Source: Lachnospiraceae bacterium AM93-12TA (GTDB lineage Bacteria; Bacillota; Clostridia; Lachnospirales; Lachnospiraceae). From it: 64,000 nucleotides of DNA. The translations under genes and the position numbers were made by a program. The notes below the pieces were generated by a model that ran no database searches, was not told the origin of the DNA, and saw only the letters and a program-made list of their open reading frames with translations. Shown here piece after piece: positions 59,510 through 64,000 of this stretch. Every line of letters begins with the position of its first letter. Positions within the stretch are counted from its first letter, which is position 1. The DNA is taken from contig JAQERH010000003.1 of the NCBI GenBank assembly GCA_027698105.1, forward strand, positions 1-64,000. Reading direction: 5' to 3'.

Positions 59510-59776
59510 ATGTTCCGGCTTTGGGCTAAATTGTGGAAGGATAACAGAATGCAGAGGGACACGGTGATTGCCAATGGAGATTATTCCATGTCCAGAACAG
59601 AGATGGTATTTGATGCCCTGGAGAAGATCTGCTATGAATTTGATCTGGGCCAGCCGATCTGGCTGGATGCCAATATAGAGGACTTTAAACGCCATGACAA
59701 GACAAGGTTTTCAAGTGACAGCTTTGTGGAGTCGATTGACTTTGACTACCTGGAAATCCAGGTGATTGAGGAGTAA
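59510..59776 (+). CDS. unknown small conserved-looking protein
   Basis: An 88-residue soluble acidic protein (MFRLWAKLWKDNRMQRDTVI, SRTEMVFDALEKICYEFDLG, then QPIWLDANIEDFKRHDKTRF). The start at ATG 59510 has GGGAGAC; an in-frame ATG at 59486 is less likely. No family named. A DNA/RNA or signalling role cannot be read. Confidence 0.55.
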   Translation: MFRLWAKLWKDNRMQRDTVIANGDYSMSRTEMVFDALEKICYEFDLGQPIWLDANIEDFKRHDKTRFSSDSFVESIDFDYLEIQVIEE

Positions 59777-59879
59777 GACCAGGATTTGGAAGAAACAGGC
59801 TTCTGCACAGAAGAATAAAAAGAAATAGGAAAAAGGGAGGAGACCGTCCAAACCGGCGGCTCCTTTTGGGAGGAACTAT

Positions 59880-60986
59880 ATGGCACAGGCAATTACAGAT
59901 TTTAAGGGATTTTTGTCAGATGCGAAGCAGATTGCGCTGGAGCTTTCTGATTTAGAGCGGTCTGAGGCACAGGCAAAGCAGGAGGAGGAAAGACTCCTAA
60001 AGGCCCTTGAATCAGAGAAAAAGGCAGTGGCGGACAATATCAGCCTCACTGTAAGGCGGAGACGGGAAGAGATCAATAAAAGCTATGACAGCGAAATTGC
60101 CAATGCCCAGGACAGGCTTAAAAAGACAAGAACCCGACGGGAAAAGGCAAAAAATCAGGGAATTAAGGAGCGGATCAAGGAGGAGACATCAGAACTTTAC
60201 CTACACAACAGAGAGCTGACAGTCAGGATGAAGACCCTGTTTCAGAAGGAACACGTTCCGTCCTTCTGCCAGAGCGGCTTCTACTATGCACTCTATTTTA
60301 CCAGAGGATTTAAGGAGGCCATGCTGCTTTTTGTTTCTCTGATTGTGTGTTTTCTTGCCGTTCCATGCGGAATCTACTCACTGCTTCCAGTGCAGAAAAC
60401 CCTGTATCTGATTCTCATTTATTTTGCCTGTGTGATCGTGTTCGGAGGACTTTATACGATTGTGGGAAATATGACCAGAGGGCGTCACCAGCAGGCCCTG
60501 AGGGAGGGACGGCAGATCCGAAATGTCATTCTCTCCAACAACAGGAAAATCCGCATTATTACCTCCTCTGTAAAGAGGGATAAGAATGAATCCCTTTACA
60601 ATCTGGAGCGGTTTGACGACGAGATTTCCCAGCTGGAACAGGATATGGACGATATGCTGAAAAAGAAGAAGGATGCTTTAAACTCGTTTGAAAATGTGAC
60701 GAGGATGATTATTTCAGACGAAATTACGGAAAACAGCCGGGAAAAGCTGGAGCGCATGGAGGAGCAGTATGAAGATGCAGCAGGACAGCTGAAATACGTC
60801 AGAACCATTCTCCAGGAGAAGAGAATGTATATGACAAATACCTATGAAGCCTATCTGGGACGGGAATTTTTAAATGCAGAAAAAATCGACGGACTGAAGA
60901 GCCTGATTGAATCAGGGGAGGCCTCCAATATAAGCGAGGCAATCGATCTTTATAAAAACGGGGAAGGCCCTGCCGTCAGAAAATAA
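59880..60986 (+). CDS. coiled-coil membrane protein
   Basis: A 368-residue protein. Residues 20-110 form a long coiled coil (SDLERSEAQAKQEEERLLKA and on). Two helices cross the membrane at about 138-195 (AMLLFVSLIVCFLAVPCGIY, YLILIYFACVIVFGGLYTIV). Residues 225-330 form a second coiled coil (EDAAGQLKYVRTI...). It recalls ESCRT- or SMC-like scaffolds only in general look. GGGAGG precedes the ATG. Confidence 0.6.
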   Translation: MAQAITDFKGFLSDAKQIALELSDLERSEAQAKQEEERLLKALESEKKAVADNISLTVRRRREEINKSYDSEIANAQDRLKKTRTRREKAKNQGIKERIKEETSELYLHNRELTVRMKTLFQKEHVPSFCQSGFYYALYFTRGFKEAMLLFVSLIVCFLAVPCGIYSLLPVQKTLYLILIYFACVIVFGGLYTIVGNMTRGRHQQALREGRQIRNVILSNNRKIRIITSSVKRDKNESLYNLERFDDEISQLEQDMDDMLKKKKDALNSFENVTRMIISDEITENSREKLERMEEQYEDAAGQLKYVRTILQEKRMYMTNTYEAYLGREFLNAEKIDGLKSLIESGEASNISEAIDLYKNGEGPAVRK

Positions 60987-60990
60987 AGAG

Positions 60991-61032
60991 TCAGAGAAGA
61001 GGAGAAGCCGTAAGGAACTTCTCCTTTTCTGA
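60991..61032 (+). terminator. probable terminator of the coiled-coil gene
   Basis: TCAGAGAAGAGGAGAAG pairs with CTTCTCCTTTTCTGA around CCGTAAGGAA. The T-tail is weak. Confidence 0.5.
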
Positions 61033-61043
61033 TCTGCCTGTCC

Positions 61044-61072
61044 GCATATTTTTGGCACATTCTGCCTATAAT
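61044..61072 (+). promoter_or_regulatory. possible sigma-E-type sporulation promoter of yyaC
   Basis: GCATATT (61044-61050), a 14-bp spacer and CCTATAAT (61065-61072), compared with the sigma-E pattern of ATATT at -35 and CATACAAT at -10. It lies 57 bp upstream of the spore gene. Confidence 0.45.
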
Positions 61073-61128
61073 AGAAATGGAAATGAGTAATGGGAAATAA
61101 ATGAAAGAAAATGACAGGCGGTTAAAGA

Positions 61129-61728
61129 ATGAAGATGTTAGAGTGGATGTCAGCAAAGGACAGCCGGAATATTTACTATTTTAATTCAGACAGGAACTTT
61201 AAGGCGGAGGCCTTTGCCGGCCGTCTGCACCAGATGATCGAGGAAGAAAAAGCGCGGCAGGGAAAAAAGGGAGTAGTGTTTCTCTGTATTGGGACGGATC
61301 GCTCTACCGGCGACAGTCTGGGGCCGCTGATTGGATATAAGCTTCGTGATATGAAGACTTCCAGTGCGGCGGTGTTTGGGACATTAGAACGTCCGGTTCA
61401 CGCCATGAATTTAGAAGAATACGCAAGAGTGATCAAAAACTGTTATCATGACTGCCTTGTAGTGGCAGTGGACGCCTCTGTGGGAAACAGGGAGCACGTG
61501 GGATATCTGACTCTGGGGAAGGGGGCTTTGAGGCCAGGCTTAGGAGTCAGCAAAGAGCTGGGAGCGGTAGGAGATATTTTTATTACAGGAATTGTGGGGG
61601 GATGCAGCAGCTATGATCCCCTGATGCTCCAGAGCGTCCGCCTGTCTGTAGTCATGAGAATGGCGGACTGCATCAGCAAAAGCATAAGAATTGTCGAAAA
61701 ATTTTGGGATAATCCAGCGTTGATTTGA
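61129..61728 (+). CDS. yyaC: spore protease YyaC-like protein
   Basis: A 199-residue protein similar to the GPR-like spore protease YyaC. VVFLCIGTDRSTGDSLGPLI (about residues 48-67) is the conserved acidic-site motif with the two Asp. VVAVDASVGNREHVGYL (about 110-126) follows, then VGDIFITGIVG. It acts in the forespore or mother cell in spore protein turnover; the substrate is not known. It confirms that the organism forms spores. The start has a weak ribosome site. Confidence 0.9.
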   Translation: MKMLEWMSAKDSRNIYYFNSDRNFKAEAFAGRLHQMIEEEKARQGKKGVVFLCIGTDRSTGDSLGPLIGYKLRDMKTSSAAVFGTLERPVHAMNLEEYARVIKNCYHDCLVVAVDASVGNREHVGYLTLGKGALRPGLGVSKELGAVGDIFITGIVGGCSSYDPLMLQSVRLSVVMRMADCISKSIRIVEKFWDNPALI

Positions 61729-61865
61729 CAAGTTTTTTACAGGCTCTGTGATATGATTGCCCGGATGGAAACTGGCGGCGTCCTGGAAATAACGGGACTG
61801 CCGCAGAAATCTGCCGCGGCCGGACAGGCCTTCGCGGCGTGAAACAGATAAGCGGGGTGAACCAA

Positions 61866-63230
61866 ATGGGAGATTTATACGAGCCATTATCGAAGCTGCC
61901 GAAGAATATCAGGCAGATAGGAGACAGAGATGATACAGTAAGGCTGTACATAGAAGACTACGTGAGCACCTATTTAAAACGTCTTTTTCCTTCCGGCGGG
62001 CAGGATTTAAGAGCAGGACTTCTCCTGGGAACGGAGCGGATCGAGGAGGGAGTCCCCTTTATTTTTATTGACGGGGCTTTGGAAATGGAGGATGTGACAG
62101 CTGAGGGAGAAAAGGTAGAGTTTACAGAGGCCGCATGGAAAAAAGCCTATCAGAGCATGGAGGAGTCATTCCCCAGACGGACAGTGCAGGGATGGTTCCT
62201 GTGCGGAGCGCCTGGCTGTACCCTGAGTCCTCTAAACTACTGGAAGCAGCACGGACAGTATTTCAGCGAAAAGAATCAGCTGATGTACTTAAACAGCGGA
62301 CTGGAAGGAGATGAATCGATTTATATTACCTCAGACGATGGATTTTACCGTTTGAAGGGCTACAGCATTTATTATGACAAGAATCAGATGATGCAGGACT
62401 ATATGATCTGCCGGAAAGATGTAAAACGTGTGGAATCCGGGGCTGGAGATCGGGTCATCCGGGATTTCAGAGAACGGATGGAGGACAGAAAGAAAGAGGC
62501 AGTCAGTCAGCGGCATACAGTCAGAAACCTGGGGATTTTGTGCAGTACCATGTCCATGGTGATTCTGGCAGGAGGCGTAGCCATGATGAATAATTATCAA
62601 AAAATGCAGGAGATGGAGACTGTGCTGGTTTCTGTACTTCCGGAGGGAGCCAGACCCTGGGAGCCGGATAGAGAAGAGCGGGAAGAGAGCGTTCCTGTTG
62701 TGGTAGAGGAGATCAAGGGGAGGATTTATCCCAAAACAGAGGAGGAATCCAGCCATCTGGTAGGAAGCAGCGCAGGGGGAGAGAAGGGGGAAGAGATCAT
62801 CAAAATGGAACCGGCCCCGGAGGAGTCATCTGCGGAAGCGGCAGATACGCTGAAGCAGCAGGAGCCGGAGCAGCAGGAAGCAGCTCAGCAAAAGCCAGAG
62901 GTGTCAGAGTCTGGAAGCCAGGAGCCTGAAACTTCAGAGACACAGGCGCAGGAAATCGAAAGCCAGGCATCAGAAGAACAGTCCCTTCAGGAAACAGAGG
63001 AGGCCGCAGCTCCTGTCACAGATAAAAAGCCAGGCGGCATCTATGCAGTGGGTGAGGGTGAAACTTTGTATGGAATCTGCTTTAAGCTCTATGGAAATGT
63101 CAATCATGTGAAAGATATCTGTGCGCTCAACGGGATGAAGGATATGAACCATGTGACGGCTGGTCAGAGGCTGATTCTTCCGGCAGACGTCCCCATAGCA
63201 GAAGAAATGAAGGATCTGGTGGAGGAATAG
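61866..63230 (+). CDS. LysM-domain membrane protein
   Basis: A 454-residue protein. The N-terminal 200 residues form an unknown domain with an MPN-like feel (GLLLGTERIEEGVPFIFIDG, WFLCGAPGCTLSPLNYW). One membrane helix lies near residues 224-246 (LGILCSTMSMVILAGGVAMM). A Glu/Gln/Ser-rich linker (about 270-395) precedes a LysM domain (about 398-446: YAVGEGETLYGICFKLYGNV, ALNGM, GQRLILP), which binds peptidoglycan. The ATG 61866 follows GGGGTGA; the frame is open to 61839. The topology suggests the linker reaches the wall. Confidence 0.82.
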   Translation: MGDLYEPLSKLPKNIRQIGDRDDTVRLYIEDYVSTYLKRLFPSGGQDLRAGLLLGTERIEEGVPFIFIDGALEMEDVTAEGEKVEFTEAAWKKAYQSMEESFPRRTVQGWFLCGAPGCTLSPLNYWKQHGQYFSEKNQLMYLNSGLEGDESIYITSDDGFYRLKGYSIYYDKNQMMQDYMICRKDVKRVESGAGDRVIRDFRERMEDRKKEAVSQRHTVRNLGILCSTMSMVILAGGVAMMNNYQKMQEMETVLVSVLPEGARPWEPDREEREESVPVVVEEIKGRIYPKTEEESSHLVGSSAGGEKGEEIIKMEPAPEESSAEAADTLKQQEPEQQEAAQQKPEVSESGSQEPETSETQAQEIESQASEEQSLQETEEAAAPVTDKKPGGIYAVGEGETLYGICFKLYGNVNHVKDICALNGMKDMNHVTAGQRLILPADVPIAEEMKDLVEE

Positions 63231-63322
63231 CGTTTGTTGTGCTGACGCTAAAAAATTTAGTGATATCTCCTGCATTCTGTTGTATAATCGGAGATAGGAT
63301 TGACAGAATGGGAGATATACAG

Positions 63323-64000
63323 ATGAGTAACATGGACTCTATGGACAGAGAGCAGAAAAAGAAACGGCTGCGCCAGAGAATGATCAGTTCCCCAGGAGGG
63401 CAGAACCGCGGAGGAGGCCGCGGACTGGAAGAGGAGGAGATCGTCAGAAAGGCAGAGGCCTATACCAGAAAAAAGCGGTTCAGGATCTTTATTCTGATAG
63501 CAGCGCTGATCCTGACGGCGGCTGCAGTGCTTTACTATTCTCTTTATGTGCGCCGGTATGAAGATTACAGGACAGCCTGGGAAAAGCAGATTCCAGCCAG
63601 TGAGAACGGCTTTGCCGGATATGAGCCATTTGGAAGCAATGTATTAAAATACACGAAGGACGGAGCTTCCTACATCAACAGCAGGGGAAAGATCGTCTGG
63701 TCGATCAGTTACCAGATGAAGTCTCCAGTCTGCTATGTGAACGGCTCCTATGCCGTCATTGCGGACAGGCAGGGGAATTCTCTTTATATATGCAATCAGG
63801 AAGGGCAAAGAGGACAGGCAGAGACTACTCTGCCAATTCTGAGAGCCTCCATTTCAGCCCACGGCGTAACGGCAGTGCTGTTAGAAGACAGCACTGCCTC
63901 CTATATTTCCTTTTTTAAGGAGGACGGAAGCGAGTTAGACTGGCTCATTAAAACAGTCATGTCAAAGAGCGGATATCTTCTGGATGTCTCTCTGTCTCCG
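63323..64000 (+). CDS. DUF5711-like membrane protein, runs off the window
   Basis: 226 residues are visible with no stop. Residues 1-50 are basic and cytoplasmic (RRLRQRMIS-type). One membrane helix lies at about 54-76 (FRIFILIAALILTAAAVLYY). The rest is a propeller-like extracellular domain with YINSRGKIVWSISYQMKS, a feature of DUF5711 proteins. The start ATG follows GGAG by 8 nt. It follows the LysM gene and may act with it at the envelope. Confidence 0.7.
   Translation, partial: MSNMDSMDREQKKKRLRQRMISSPGGQNRGGGRGLEEEEIVRKAEAYTRKKRFRIFILIAALILTAAAVLYYSLYVRRYEDYRTAWEKQIPASENGFAGYEPFGSNVLKYTKDGASYINSRGKIVWSISYQMKSPVCYVNGSYAVIADRQGNSLYICNQEGQRGQAETTLPILRASISAHGVTAVLLEDSTASYISFFKEDGSELDWLIKTVMSKSGYLLDVSLSP

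Overview
The window looks like the chromosome of a spore-forming Clostridia member, most likely a gut Lachnospiraceae (inference). The evidence is AGGAGG-type ribosome sites with many TTG and GTG starts, a YyaC-like spore protease, a compact Gram-positive Tad pilus locus, TnpV/TnpW-type transposon genes, and the yaaL / gmk / holB / ricT / trmN6 / rsmI type of gene order. No species can be named from the sequence alone.

Layout. 1-1823: 3' end of a 23S rRNA with no 5S behind it, then seven tRNA genes (Asp, Val, Thr, Tyr, fMet, Phe, Lys). 1779-5280: a 3.5 kb integrative element in the 3' end of tRNA-Lys, bounded by perfect 46-bp repeats. It carries a tyrosine integrase, a Rep_trans-type replication initiator, two ribbon-helix-helix-like proteins, one unknown ORF and two GC-rich noncoding blocks of hairpins, but no relaxase or capsid gene. 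5519-20035: ordinary chromosome, with a secreted MBL-fold hydrolase, a DUF5050 membrane protein, a PLP decarboxylase, gmk, holB, ricT, trmN6, rsmI, a decayed RibD-like gene, glgB, a GH13 amylase, an ArsR regulator and a transaldolase-like aldolase.

20294-51412: a Tad (Flp) pilus locus cut in two by an AT-rich island of about 20.6 kb (about 22974-43553) inserted in the ATPase gene tadA/cpaF. The N-terminal ATPase half lies left of the island. The C-terminal part, then tadB, tadC, flp pilin, TadE/pseudopilin-like proteins, a second prepilin peptidase and an FHA protein, lie to the right. The island holds (i) a minus-strand, translationally coupled five-gene operon of a large serine recombinase, two small proteins that share the recombinase's unusual C-terminal domain, and two ParB-like proteins; (ii) two XRE regulators with palindromic operators; (iii) an MmeI-like single-chain restriction-modification enzyme; (iv) a decayed zone with duplicated hairpins and a mobilisation-gene remnant; (v) TnpW, an S51 peptidase and a GC-richer HxlR/flavin-reductase pair; (vi) a Tn554-like module of three tyrosine recombinases plus a TnpC-like protein, with a repeated operator; (vii) TnpV and a structured repeat next to the right end.

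51479-64000: ordinary chromosome again, with rhomboid protease, HIT protein, murG, a TSCPD protein, mtnN, pgi, an acyl-CoA:acetate CoA-transferase-like gene lacking the expected catalytic Glu, several membrane/coiled-coil proteins, yyaC behind a possible sigma-E promoter, a LysM protein and a DUF5711 protein running off the end.

The strongest leads are the tadA-interrupting island (a possible excision-controlled pilus switch), the recombinase operon with its triplicated domain, the minimal tRNA-Lys replicative element with its branched noncoding structure, and the twin hairpins in the island. Family names are assigned from recognised motifs, not from database searches.
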